Source: Streptomyces zhihengii (GTDB lineage Bacteria; Actinomycetota; Actinomycetes; Streptomycetales; Streptomycetaceae). Taken from it: a stretch of 64,000 nt of DNA. Numbering within the stretch: the first letter of the stretch is position 1; every line of letters starts with the position of its first letter. A model generated the notes under the pieces. That model was not told the origin of the DNA and did no database searches. It saw only the letters and a list, made by a program, of their open reading frames with translations. The stretch is from contig NZ_JAFEJA010000003.1 in NCBI RefSeq assembly GCF_016919245.1, positions 124,001 through 188,000 of the forward strand, read 5' to 3'. The position numbers and the translations under genes were made by a program. Positions 60,501-64,000 of the stretch are shown here, piece by piece.

Positions 60501-63017
60501 CGCGGATGGACAGGAAACCTGGCCGCACGACAGGTGACGCACGTCCTCACTCAGCAAGAAGACATAGGGCACCCTGTTCGCTACCAGCTCGCAGCTGGGC
60601 TACCGACCGAGGACGTTCCACTCCCCGACGACACCTACTTTGTCGACGCACACGGAACCGCCTCCGGCCTGTGGGCGGACAACGGCACACTTGCCGCGGA
60701 CGACGTGGCGGACGTGCTCCAAGCGGACGGCAGCTACTGGCAGCTGCCCCGGAACGGTGCCGTCGTGCTTCTTGCCTGCAAGTCCGGAGATACAGCTCAA
60801 AGTCTTTCCAACCGACTCCGTCGACCAGTCTGGGCACCCACAACCCGACTGGACACAGTGGCGGGCATCTCCTCCATGACGCCATCCCCGCTGGTACTCA
60901 TCAGCGAAGACGGGCAACGGGGAGAGCTCGCCCTTTACCAACCCGACCCGGATGAGGCCGAACTCCGATCGGTCGCCATTGCTGCCAGCATCCGAACTGA
61001 ATCAGATGGGCCTCTGACTGAAGCAGAGCAAGCACGCCTCGTCGGCCTGGTGCGGACATTCACTCGCCTGTGGCCGACTGCAGACATCCGGCACCAAATC
61101 AGTGACCTTGCATCACTGCACGCTCTTGACCAGCTCTGGCTAGGCCTGGCTCCAGACACAGGGCAAGACAGCGGCAGACAGCCCATGAACTCGAACACTC
61201 TCAACGACTTGGTACGCGAAACCCTTCGACTGCCGGTCGACGGCGTGGTCCAGCCAGCAGATCACCGGCAACTTGTAACCATGATCACCCAGCAGAAACC
61301 CACCGGTGCACTCAACCTGACCCAACTGCGCATCACCGCCAGACTGACTGGACTTCGACCGTCTGATCCTTTGATTGCAGGCCGGGGTGAGCCTGTGTTG
61401 TCGGTGTTGCCTCGGGGTGATGAGCCTGCGCTGGGTGGTGCTCGTCCTTGGTATGCGCCTGTTGATTGGCATCGTGGTGAGGGGTCTGAGAGCAGGGCTT
61501 TGGACGCTGCTGAGCGGCTGGGGCGGGAGCTGGGATTTTCCTCCGTTCGTGCAGATCTGCATCTGAGTTTCGATGCGTTGCCGCCGGCAAGGCAGGTGGC
61601 ACGTGTGGTGGCGTGGGCCTTCTATACCGGAGCGAGTGAGGACCTGGTCCGGAGCAAGGTGCCTGGGTGGGTGAAGCAGGCCGCTGCTCAGCGGGTGTCG
61701 TGGGGGCGTGACAAGCCAAGTGAGGCCCGGAGCCCAGGCTCGGGCCGGGGCCTGTACTGGCCGACGCGACCCAGCTTGCCGACGGCTGAGGCTGGCGGCA
61801 CAGCTACAGCTACAGCTACGCAGCGGCCGCGGGCGGGTTCGTTCTCTGCTCAGCCTGCATACGGTGGCCTGAGCCATGCGGCACGATCACTTGGCCCGAG
61901 TGCCCCAGACGCTCGGCCGCGCACGAACTCCTCAGGATCTTTGATTGCAGGCCGGGGCGAGCCTGTGTTGTCGGTGTTGCCTCGGGGTGATGAGCCTGCG
62001 CTGGGTGGTGCTCGTCCTTGGTATGCGCCTGTTGATTGGCATCGTGGTGAGGGGTCTGAGAGCAGGGCTTTGGACGCTGCTGAGCGGCTGGGGCGGGAGC
62101 TGGGATTTTCCTCCGTTCGTGCAGATCTGCATCTGAGTTTCGATGCGTTGCCGCCGGCAAGGCAGGTGGCACGTGTGGTGGCGTGGGCCTTCTATACCGG
62201 AGCGAGTGAGGACCTGGTCCGGAGCAAGGTGCCTGGGTGGGTGAAGCAGGCCGCTGCTCAGCGGGTGTCGTGGGGGCGTGACAAGCCAAGTGAGGCCCGG
62301 AGCCCAGGCTCGGGCCGGGGCCTGTACTGGCCGACGCGACCCAGCTTGCCGACGGCTGAGGCTGGCGGCACAGCTACAGCTACAGCTACGCAGCGGCCGC
62401 GGGCGGGTTCGTTCTCTGCTCAGCCTGCATACGGTGGCCTGAGCCATGCGGCACGGCCGCAGAGTGTGGGTCCGGGGTTCGGTCAGGGTGTGCCCGAGGT
62501 TCGGCCGCGGGCGGGTTCGTTCTCTGCTCAGCCTGCGTACGGTGGCCTGAGCCATGCGGCACGGCCGCAGAGTGTGGGTCCGGGGTTCGGTCAGGGTGTG
62601 CCCGAGGTTCGGCCGCGGGCGGGTTCGTTCTCTGCTCAGCCTGCGTACGGTGGCCTGAGCCATGCGGCACGGCCGCAGAGTGTGGGTCCGGGGTTCGGTC
62701 AGGGTGCCCCCGAGACTCGGCCGCAGGCGGACGCGTACTTCAGGCACGCCGGCTTGTCATGGCCGAGGCACACAACGACAGGCGATGGCGGGCTCAGTTC
62801 GCAGCGGCGCGCTGAACGCAACCCTTCCGCAACTGACATGCATCCGTCCCACCGCTTCTTCACGGGCTTCCAATCGGTGCGCTCCAGAAGGCCAGCCCCG
62901 TCATCGCCCTTCGGGTATATCCCCCCGGATCCCGACCTCGGGATCCGGAGCGCCCCGACGGTACTGCGTACGACTTGGTCGTCTCCCGAATCTGCCGACC
63001 TCTTCCAGGTTGACTGA
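39585..63017 (+). CDS. Giant (7,810 aa) type VII effector, 'lonely Cys'-type multidomain protein
   Basis: Residues 1-330: WXG100-like/CpnT-type delivery domain (LIFVLTGERFLEADEDR) with hydrophobic helices. About 336-872: Thr/Ser/Pro/Ala linker. About 884-1916 and 1983-3046: two diverged copies of one module (helical domain, HA-like repeats with VPLGR, linker, metalloprotease-like part with HELGHQLGLRDEY at 1804-1816 and 2933-2945). About 3390-3700: domain with Cys3505, His3662/His3666, Asn3685. About 3867-3930: OmpA-like segment. About 4270-5840: beta-rich Ser/Thr region. About 6150-6430: charged coiled coil. About 6566-6795: OTU-like without Cys/His. About 6880-7130: DAHG (His7023) and LLACKSG (Cys7065), caspase/C80-like. 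From 7263: C-terminal repeats. Only three Cys were found. No internal stop. Secretion by EccBCD is inferred from context. Confidence 0.85.
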   Translation: MAIEPSEDLQRLIFVLTGERFLEADEDRGYASHDPYVRLARRARDLSGTIEGSVGGIGRALPGEAGAAYVRAMRLLVNDGGRNALGEFAGQLDRIADGRVRTSMNVTESKWQLVAELVRLLIELAVLAAMAFFSGGLSAGQQAVAMLRSRVFLLTVLDALLSRTRLMPSLSEAFEEAFQTFAVRLALMVAGPEGRRPKGFDLGDIARSAVVGGLAGAFHGVLSGTVGKALTGRLGRPLVKDVSGDVAVKVAPRGVFTAGNGVRAVGAGAGAFVAEGAAEAGAEFVTNGLFDGRWKVEASTFYGAGISGVTEGVLTAGVVAGAFALKDSISRIKSVATSTGDVRSGDAGTTADQASVVNTTDLTATGTETGPVTRVAGGIVTSTQTTSAASHDTDAHSIDTAPATAPGTTPPATTSNNTPSPAAASLGTPPVDSPKAHGGAGGPASAAAKVTEPVVQAHTQGRSEASATRVESLLSNTSGPEAASEATETESDRGGLAGTDTGSGEQVATPTSSPTPSTATDPATSVQARSAPPIQHPSNAPGTPPVAASGQGAGSSTSRLPTEQGAAAGTAAAPNARPAEGVSSQTAAGMGQRPSGGLQAAADTAASDLTRAGEQSQGSPSSDLDHLSVSVPTPSDPPTARLDSAHAMSATASPSDHGRRVQTNAASGEQASLHTEGVDESPASQTGLMSASGVSNAGTDTRPSGPGPVATSQGPANATSSAGSVERTAHGRPANRTGQTLAPTTPAPVGDRDIRMESAATPGATGDNQREGQRAENQAPTAASTQTTSSGETQSLPRLDERGDDEGRNATVGGNDRATQWIAPDHTLARAEDEVARGAASTPATSGQVGGAVSASAGGALGNGQTADRLRTPELSPSVAEPALDVTRLANEWFGVGRASLEMVVRARRLITAVARHQGHPLGAEAPSGRPQSPTSLPAGIAELATVLLGVRDAERVARDTPAVLPAVLVRLVGDVEQALPAHSSASAGVQHPPLVEAAQIYLTAQALSEKKRERLIRRAENLVRSEHNLHDPSVLRGTQRYTLREGITTLVAAEHHRNGSEAALELARALAQAHRTQRTRLLGGGKLVSDELLAEAVRAWRAAEPARRNPRVTTVVRVGGQEVAVGRLVANIARGHRGVSQDLADVLAELTDVRVTPNPAQARRRAWPEALLVEALELYYGDPRNVGAPPPSTAKVVIRGQEVPFGRTLYELGRNHDLSQSLIAVLERAGRIRAAEWGIAPEEDKLADSAGRQQDQVTEPGPAASTWSYPGGVTQTVGHGSAATVGGQSSPLSFIGGPAAHAGPSWGSSHTGQAFDTGSGTTGELFAAGEAWSDYWIIGALEAWRAQNPGVQGWVPPAQFVQPVGGRLVPLGLIFASIWSGQQTASPEVVNASWRLAGLTAMGAQEANAWSELIGELLHPADQLAGVARGSATDSAVSSLRQLANPISDQVWSPLEPGLNAAVSGRSVPLPDEGSAPYFYAVDSQSEQAADPVIAGDLHFVGRSWDAPMPGGAVARAESVLSFPVPGLDSLPSIMSHARSTWPSLGPAAQWEPSTRSVSGSQNLVPLWNGATDAAVMWPAEPSGIVPMLQSGDTEFGAFPEPSTWPPSIETVVQSPDRAQYFTASGSATSFEAALYGSHTDNGLWSRHTSGNLHGQSASSIENSMQQHFSARSPRTINYGRGHHKLTAPRRRRNPAPRFGVPSAFDVRTFSVEGISVADLTVRVAVRGSAQDSDYVWSALQYGVTEFFNQPVYNLPDGSVLHVTVEKVQPSEDHHLLVNLVGRDQVMHQTNWWPDALPMEYAHELGHQLGLRDEYRAHEKQGRSHVAGTLMGDFKQPAPHDLPFLGLRTRHLQLLGALISDAPSIASPMNMEMQSAVHQGNLDLLLLSQSAHWRDARSAAVPLTRRHFYLDPVTEPDPPTSSSTLALGGDTTRAMAVPSARQATARHDAAATTEGDLGESASLPRQPEATDSPTSEQDLAAWSWARLWFGVSEPSAHLVASAQRLAGVAQRHLTEQLQDEDVANGVPADSSTVQTALAALATALLGVRNAERVVRDTPTILPQLLARLIDAVDHAVATKTTETQGVEHPPLVEAARSYLADQALSENEREWLRGRVENLVRSQHDLYSEWLPRGTRRYWLREGVTTLVAAEYHRNGYEAARELSHLLAQAHSTQRTGLLGGGDIVSDELLIEALRAWRAADPGHRQLRPTWGAVQHVQGREVPLGRIVSNIKNQHRGVSQEVAEILGELTDVRVNATPTRVRPETWPDDLVIEALDVYYLDAARVGTRPTSTATVDVRGRQVPLGSIVWGIERGLRTRVSDELRARVLARGMPPAGRQRQDHATFGAGAVAGPSRVVPRYEAFGLTEAEVTRTASQMRNPWPDDIVLEALSLYYGDRRNVGRRPARTETVEVHGRQVPLGRLVYDSERGARATSQALADALKRLAGIRPAPGASQRSQWERHPPAPQAGGGESRLREHAQRVVTADTTHGTAATWSTSLRTDHDSLNRVRAVADAALTRSWHDPMSTTWPAFSEASWSDASARGSAARHDERFGSVRWPDSWVVAALKTWRATTSAPWSSLPSRDAIQVVDGRHVPLGQIFASIARGEKKPSPELTKAAWEQAGVFAMRSEPTEEEVLQWTEATIGEIQQPAHSSAGGAAARRPAEAAGTGSPRPFADSVPELYPVPEVGPSYAGTRAQSIAGDPYSARFTPGDDLVTWAQASHESSDENAFWSWDGATGGEGLLAAYAGTAGRDRSTRGTVERRRSVSGATEATPWAAGRVQERASWHRAAGAGTPAAQDRRAGGSSRHPSMMGPPPRRARNTAPGFMVSSAFDVRTFRFDNMPFTDLTVRIAFRNSLTDTAAVWRSLSQGVDEVFNRPAHGLPDGSVLHVTVEQVVEADHAHLVVDIVDRSQRMDQASWWPDAYPVEYAHELGHQLGLRDEYRDHGGQGRADISGSLMGDLGAMAPHDLPFGGLRGRHLQLLAALISDHPGSTAQLAVHARSARNSGHLNIGYMTRSPDWGRARNGARPYLRRHEWLDPLTQPSYFSMRARPQLPVTGRWPNAPAASETLRGARSDHDHSDRDPSYARAEYLEHQQHVEGFLERLYGDSLDQQEYERKRRGLQTLLSMTQQDSVTSFDVHMQELARDALHLSAPPADDDYRRILDVVGQSDGQPRSAAALAAYFLSEEYGVLGELTAFVDANGLQVGRDWSGARTPAPDTASYTTSDPTMGAVKHAAPWSEPYVIMTAGPAGALVVKVGSRAVRIHHPAELAELIALDNGRTGIQDIVLAISHGKDQGFGQLIADRTGAVVWATDAQVSVEVDAQTGAEHLHLTGGQGRWSPHQSGLATIEDDALAHLRARPLMTTDYEVIGAPPEAELFGHPSSLTGREFLYRSEGSGDLPPLTVPTVERQEVRVDAHPPLHVSQDLSLATMRDAYGQQVFASHRAVEEANRNLELAGSRVRMKMGDVLLRLSDGSGRHRDLVRVTPQFLTRSGRSEEDICRDFAQMLAGGVSASHVIFRNPDGSAAVKGPINALGRTEVTGINHLAAAVSQVAEGRESIAVVNPEWAAGQVLQDNRLIGEGDGPAPGREYGSALSVAVDNPQREVLSDVARMIGVNEHAWAEVGETYLTQSINALDENGLPSISRNYAKPSEIEGSHFGYHFAMVVIASEDGNHQITLENFSRRAVVAAEVKSAVDVNLDRVSPDELRMLRVAINEELDRNAVDGFPDDVLKQLRQHARLVDGLITAAEARREIARHTPGTEQHEVATASAERAERAARSRMKEAADLPKSSELWHFRMFSRRPGESYHEKSADLLTSDWSPVANPLTSVILHGHRLPQVGIVFDADTQRIEAAEGRKLDYVVEQVVRVGLWNLRNGLPIPQIAVTGRGEGRRGSLGTVPRGSAQVRTAGVHSELLRRLEEKLSQFQKSLIEPQLTIADFLVIASIDRPSTFWQRRHHRRMASQGTVGSTASRTPPSSPLRHDGHSTSLSSAQDAVKVTAYFADRAEDPAVPPSPRSRKKSASWNLLLHSPRVLRRVSGPPALWGSGAISEEHAPGARYFSVSETPPATPGASRRFTVGLHASDTAPAPTQATEAGRPHSWHSSATGHAPSGGQTGQETVTVLRSWRRMSRQVADPVPTRSHYVESPEPATPLGEDHASRGDISRGPASDTGPGAALGFGPKPSSKTEDAAQPTPPGRERRVRFAEDVISAPVPRITRIRGVLQQLENVRSHARDALGRPEPEVPGGRLAGYPTLPTVSETSELTAPRALSADEQQDWVDFVVHRELSGLPGSAEQHQEFEQPIRDRAWQYLRDLHREVLFAARGDEDAPPRFVRDADVTIPVEHLEADRPAVLEYGATDPVISEGVVDAFDDGSTLARDITTTGGTEITLRRSADVAHAILGVLRPRDMQLVLHRGMPQQITHSHEETLRETLLDLLRRPPAILAGLASSSQDAAVVSPAATGKRNTLEASSALGDGAYIRYQGADGRDYLATVRARNIGSFTRYADKVKVFLDESRSFTESNSQSSKQAFNFTPNFGTTLTPGTGLSGIGAINVSGGFHQSTHVTTRGFSSQEKQTIGTKEGSATFVSDIVYDIDVQELGADGSLHPVAGRSRRFVVRNGFQWRVPDYLTKSKEGRLGLPRKIRIPDGTVRAKMVVVDDCVPPRDLIPWALGVANQHAGVTLGSPGVDEITRFFRRGTMADRFIKSMRGVVWSSDLLDKDRNVVGHFSYRVLSDPSLTATLERSVRGTRMNTSKNTSGSVARDKEVASSITASVMGGPILNYPGVRAQAGITGQASTSRSNDSSVKEQGQKDSGIRHKGLQGLYRLQPRVEVTFHPAWKSGGLDRPPHLEDTDPQALTTVLPMQAVLRVPEHEARQWGGWDTSPNRPPREEAPTARRVTARTQATELGAAQSPANPAASGPSLPRELSGSIAQLMPYHSVRFDARTTAGRILSPMHDDADATRQASRPLVDQMVDDLLAKLRAHPDTHRFVAPAPSAVRRLSDRAAYPASHAVRKMRQQLQAANRAGANLDRATGKRRPTVLKTTPARHPTMSREARTTQHNRNRLRTALTQLLQDTRMLSDAESSVVLVAQTPIHTHKLVLTLRSQPEPLQWTGHRPDLSLRGGQSGQTEISQSTQVTTGWRVTAGPEAGIKPMGPRSRLTAGIEASYGVNISRGSTTGMEATNVHQVTVEGVQAYEAPATITVTAAYTVRPRTVVRMTTGNKLRQQDKPIALGSAIGEAQVFHTWAQVLHPAALMPDRLRPLRRDQDDGPQPRPPEWLTEDQALAMDSARRRDPAYFDMVRHTHVRLEHAAPVAELIRKVLVAISPRETKWVFRTKGTDEDQAVVVLSEQVPSHLDALLGEGWIQHRWFIQGQVFRHEAVIRIDAVSQGLRATDVVDRGVSAERSVTSTLTAGSSTGKQHQKALQAQINVAAPDPTAAPVVAGASYQFYGRSTRDGDSQGLAVAHQVSEEQSGRLVRAVYDSTTYIAVGEEWSHRVGASKRKAAAGVVVFGQRDEALPWVDARRLGLVDNGFEEMREPALLRPLVGQPVFVSLVGAIDSGQAFRSFQQAMQQQAPGSFPTGPRDASGLSSMLHSLLTPVSLRASYDQLTAEGVTLRHGRTALLKDHSGVVRVRLLRGAPVYRSTRYGWTTAENRSATDKSQSTTDREHRQGLSVTGLTLPATGDDAVRAVASSLQAAISLPSGHGNSTTQETTLKQSLSTRGRHVEFDVPLDLELTYTRHDGKTVQVVSKDVGTFRELHPSSLLVDGTDDQPQDADRAPNVSETDPIESSAHQTTVAVETGPSHGVLREPVTVEEVSPGDAQRWLQDGDESTRNFLTHRDVSFLHVPDVERMQRHLIHVVDHADDANPGAAADTVKGLEKSPSIRSDGHVPRNSPHTKSRWGKLFRSPELKNSASRTTVTRQGSASFQQLTQQLSSRFMRATGAAQALGPDGYQPPPVPDSAMIGATTANPTIRYRPSPGAKPRLIGVVDDIAASSYRGVSESQQRQEFTRAIESVVNGSALPLLVVPDGNPATGNLLPGQRVPLNQVSEPTRTAGGIKDAFQVGPKPDPERMLLLEFQIDQRVEAHVTKNWARRLIDALSHPLRHLRRTSSDKSAARSQAFAASFPAEGRLVVLAPERVAREHGIIDDARYPAEVTTAFDHVKDLTKQLDEAETAYRAAVVPVERDHAEWYEILRDPDPQRRKDRFAAAAARFVEHEEERARRRDAHRHLVAEYGKAKASAQEQLEWHRDAHNDDDVAKPVAYQPAKAADLQRHVLADTDERSQHLLEVDEPAPYDDAELRRLAATAQSPGDLWPGGVPPRHTALLETMKAHALRLVAQAKQQEAHEALASSEHDLARLLRAEAAYYENAYARAVTARDAMNAAIERGLSTLGRTEADHLSQGHLVDVRPDEIEILRNELRIRVAEDSQHGVSASLPSVTAGQDREPLRISSILLPPRAAHTAAARRAARTKQLTHAAREAAQDRAAHIDRLRDRLKQALTQQAVADFARAQMPRPSALPTTALAQDRPEAERRALTNRDRNDRQEKFTSGQDTEDGPATYYTAPSGTIYDIRDPHDPERPETTRGEGLPLALHTAWYAQAHPDQAPPTDTAQEIAHRVRSALAEQLRQDGARNASWLLSTSDDDSTTWLQPEPGRDVFTQQDLQAAGLDHLEPGHRAEFDQDHTLHTNVPLGHAARIELLARQIERDATFTSGGPADREPAHHDHSAADYMPVLFARRYGVEVNIVRPDKPVLTFRPEDLGAPDMHRVHVLLDDDTFKALIPRTVPTAHSPSLAQHTEPTPEERSGEQQPRLNVAHQSMLQRARTRLGKLTPSRYDESQAWAKRQVTADRLATSTSGMPDSTAQTGSSALALELTDLVAHTYATQGTKAAAALSGELAAMYGMRSQQTSAGTVLVSDSEATPERASRWSAKPVRTMPLHNATGEQVGLSFLDQDEHDLVAARGWTGNLAARQVTHVLTQQEDIGHPVRYQLAAGLPTEDVPLPDDTYFVDAHGTASGLWADNGTLAADDVADVLQADGSYWQLPRNGAVVLLACKSGDTAQSLSNRLRRPVWAPTTRLDTVAGISSMTPSPLVLISEDGQRGELALYQPDPDEAELRSVAIAASIRTESDGPLTEAEQARLVGLVRTFTRLWPTADIRHQISDLASLHALDQLWLGLAPDTGQDSGRQPMNSNTLNDLVRETLRLPVDGVVQPADHRQLVTMITQQKPTGALNLTQLRITARLTGLRPSDPLIAGRGEPVLSVLPRGDEPALGGARPWYAPVDWHRGEGSESRALDAAERLGRELGFSSVRADLHLSFDALPPARQVARVVAWAFYTGASEDLVRSKVPGWVKQAAAQRVSWGRDKPSEARSPGSGRGLYWPTRPSLPTAEAGGTATATATQRPRAGSFSAQPAYGGLSHAARSLGPSAPDARPRTNSSGSLIAGRGEPVLSVLPRGDEPALGGARPWYAPVDWHRGEGSESRALDAAERLGRELGFSSVRADLHLSFDALPPARQVARVVAWAFYTGASEDLVRSKVPGWVKQAAAQRVSWGRDKPSEARSPGSGRGLYWPTRPSLPTAEAGGTATATATQRPRAGSFSAQPAYGGLSHAARPQSVGPGFGQGVPEVRPRAGSFSAQPAYGGLSHAARPQSVGPGFGQGVPEVRPRAGSFSAQPAYGGLSHAARPQSVGPGFGQGAPETRPQADAYFRHAGLSWPRHTTTGDGGLSSQRRAERNPSATDMHPSHRFFTGFQSVRSRRPAPSSPFGYIPPDPDLGIRSAPTVLRTTWSSPESADLFQVD
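61371..61885 (+). repeat. Large direct repeat, copy 1 (515 bp, within the giant gene)
   Basis: This segment recurs at 61941-62455, exactly 570 bases downstream, with a single difference seen by eye (GGGGTGAG versus GGGGCGAG). It encodes about 171 residues from LIAGRGEPVLSVLPRG to LSHAAR, in frame in both copies. Near identity implies a very recent duplication or ongoing gene conversion. Confidence 0.95.
61941..62455 (+). repeat. Large direct repeat, copy 2 (515 bp)
   Basis: Second copy of the 515-base segment. The 55-base spacer between the copies (LGPSAPDARPRTNSSGS region) is unique. Copy 2 runs directly into the 108-base tandem repeats. Confidence 0.95.
62395..62718 (+). repeat. Three tandem 108-bp (36-residue) repeats at the C-terminus of the giant protein
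   Basis: Units start at 62395, 62503 and 62611. Each encodes RPRAGSFSAQPAYGGLSHAA followed by RPQSVGPGFGQGVPEV; the last unit ends APET. Units are nearly identical at DNA level. A further half-unit occurs in the 515-base copy 1 near 61825. Such low-complexity tails suit copy-number variation. Confidence 0.95.
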
Positions 63018-63182
63018 GCTGACGATGTCGGGTTGGGCTCTGACTGAAGAAGAGAGTGGGAAAGCATCGCTGCTCGCTTCGTACGTGTGGGTAGCGCAGT
63101 TGCTCGTCGCGCCTTCGTCAACTAGCGCGCGCTCGTGCACGGCAGGCAGTGAGGCGTCGAGGATGGCGGGCAGGATCGCTGC

Positions 63183-63404
63183 TTAGACTCGCTGCGCCGA
63201 CGTCAGTCTGCGGGCCTGGTAGCGGGACGGTAGGCCCGCGAAGGCTTGGACGATGTCACTCATGTGCTCGCGGCGGGCCAGCCCCCGCCAGTTCCCCAGG
63301 TGGGCGAAGCGACGCTCGATGCGGGTGCGTCGTGAGGCGTGCGCTTTACGCTGCCACTCGTGCATTTCCTCGCACGCCGTGATCACAGCCCCCATGAAGA
63401 TCAT
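63183..63404 (-). pseudogene. C-terminal stub of an IS transposase
   Basis: 73 codons on the minus strand read EEMHEWQRKAHASRRTRIERRFAHLGNWRGL, then REHMSDIVQAFAGLPS. This matches the C-terminal end of DDE transposases in which R-x-E..HLKNWR..REHMSD..QA.AGL is conserved. The catalytic core is absent. It lies 166 bases after the giant gene, on the opposite strand. Confidence 0.65.
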
Positions 63405-63411
63405 CTAAGTC

Positions 63412-63879
63412 GTGGGCCCGGCATCCCTGCACGGTCCAGACCTCCGGCCCTGGAACCGCCGGCCGGGGTCAGTAGGGCCAGCGGTCCAGGAACCCTGGCC
63501 AGAGAAACCCCTCGTAGCCGTTGAAGGCCGCCGGGGGTCGATCTCCTTCAGCTCCTCGGCCAGCCGGTTCAGCCCGGTGAACTCCAACCCGCGAGTCGGC
63601 GACCATGCCTCCGCCGTCCGGCATGGCGAAGTAGACCGCCCCGGTCTCCGGCTCGACGCCGAACGATGACCGCTAGGTCTGACTATCGGGGTCCGCCTGC
63701 TCGGTGAGACGGTAAAGCGGGTCCCCGGACGTGAGCAGGGCTGGCACAGCTTCACTCTGCACCACGACTCGTTCGACGAGGCGTGGAGCCAGCAGGATGC
63801 CCACCTCGACGAGCTGCGCCTTCGCGAAGCCGGGGATCCGCCTGACGGCCGCATCGTCCCCATCCGGCTCGCGTGACAT
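63412..63879 (-). pseudogene. Broken SUKH-like (immunity-type) gene
   Basis: A minus-strand frame (63879-63673) reads DAAVRRIPGFAKAQLVEVGI, LVERVVVQSEAVPAL, LYRLTEQADPDSQT and then a stop. Beyond it the reading continues as SSFGVEPETGAVYFAMPDG, then in another frame as RGLEFTGLNRLAEELKEIDP. The order (aliphatic start, YRL, tG.VY, closing F..LNRLAEEL) resembles SUKH-family proteins, which often act as immunity proteins in toxin loci. One stop and one frameshift make it non-functional. The family call is tentative. Confidence 0.35.
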
Positions 63880-64000
63880 GCCCTAGACCAGCCCACTCGG
63901 TCAGCTGGCCGCACGTCGCCATCGAACGATTCTCTTCCGTCGGTAGTGGTCCTGACCCTATCGAGCCGGTCTCAGGCCACGGCAGGCCGCACTTGCCGGG

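Noticed and set aside
61140..62747. Minus-strand open frames opposite the C-terminal repeats
   Set aside because: They repeat only because the sense-strand repeats do; the translation is Arg/Pro/Gln-rich and without start signals.

Overview
The base composition (high G+C, C-ending codons, GTG/TTG starts), the gene families and the insertion-sequence types point to Streptomyces or a close relative. The partition and replication genes make a large plasmid, or an integrated plasmid-like element, the most likely source. No tRNA, rRNA or core-metabolism genes were seen.

Layout. Bases 1-8115 hold a partition region: a cluster of iteron-like CGTTGCAC repeats, an intact 1.5-kb IS4-family element with a target duplication, a parA-type ATPase overlapping a probable centromere-binding partner, a small HTH protein and a large winged-helix/zinc-finger protein. 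Bases 8116-15060 are a decayed zone: relics of type I-E-like CRISPR repeats without cas genes, IS5 and IS630 wrecks, a DUF4279 remnant and a few small genes including a CHMI-type isomerase. Bases 14665-17760 look like a replication module: AGTCCCTTCAGTCCC repeats, then a prim-pol primase/polymerase translationally coupled to a D5/P4-type SF3 helicase, followed by a DUF6009-like gene.

Bases 19104-63017 are essentially one type VII secretion (T7SS, ESX-like) locus interrupted by two IS remnants or elements. It encodes a long ADP-ribosyltransferase-like protein, a beta-helix protein fused to two EccA/CbxX AAA+ modules, a mycosin protease (MycP), EccC (minus strand), EccD, EccB and three WXG100/Esx-type proteins. 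It ends in a single 23.4-kb ORF for a 7,810-residue protein. That protein starts with a WXG100-like T7SS delivery domain and is the probable cargo. It carries a duplicated module with two HELGHQLGLRDEY metalloprotease motifs, a possible Cys/His/Asn domain, beta-rich regions, a degenerate OTU-like domain, a caspase/C80-like His-Cys 'lonely Cys' domain and a freshly duplicated C-terminus. Only three cysteines were found in the entire chain. Downstream are a transposase stub and a broken SUKH-like reading frame.

How it works together (inference): EccB/C/D with the AAA+ ATPase and mycosin would form the secretion machine. The small Esx proteins would be co-secreted partners, and the giant protein the effector or surface-acting cargo. 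Parts of the giant gene differ sharply in codon style, with G/T-ending codons at 39.06-40.45 kb and from 61.37 kb on, suggesting modular assembly by recombination. EccE was not found.
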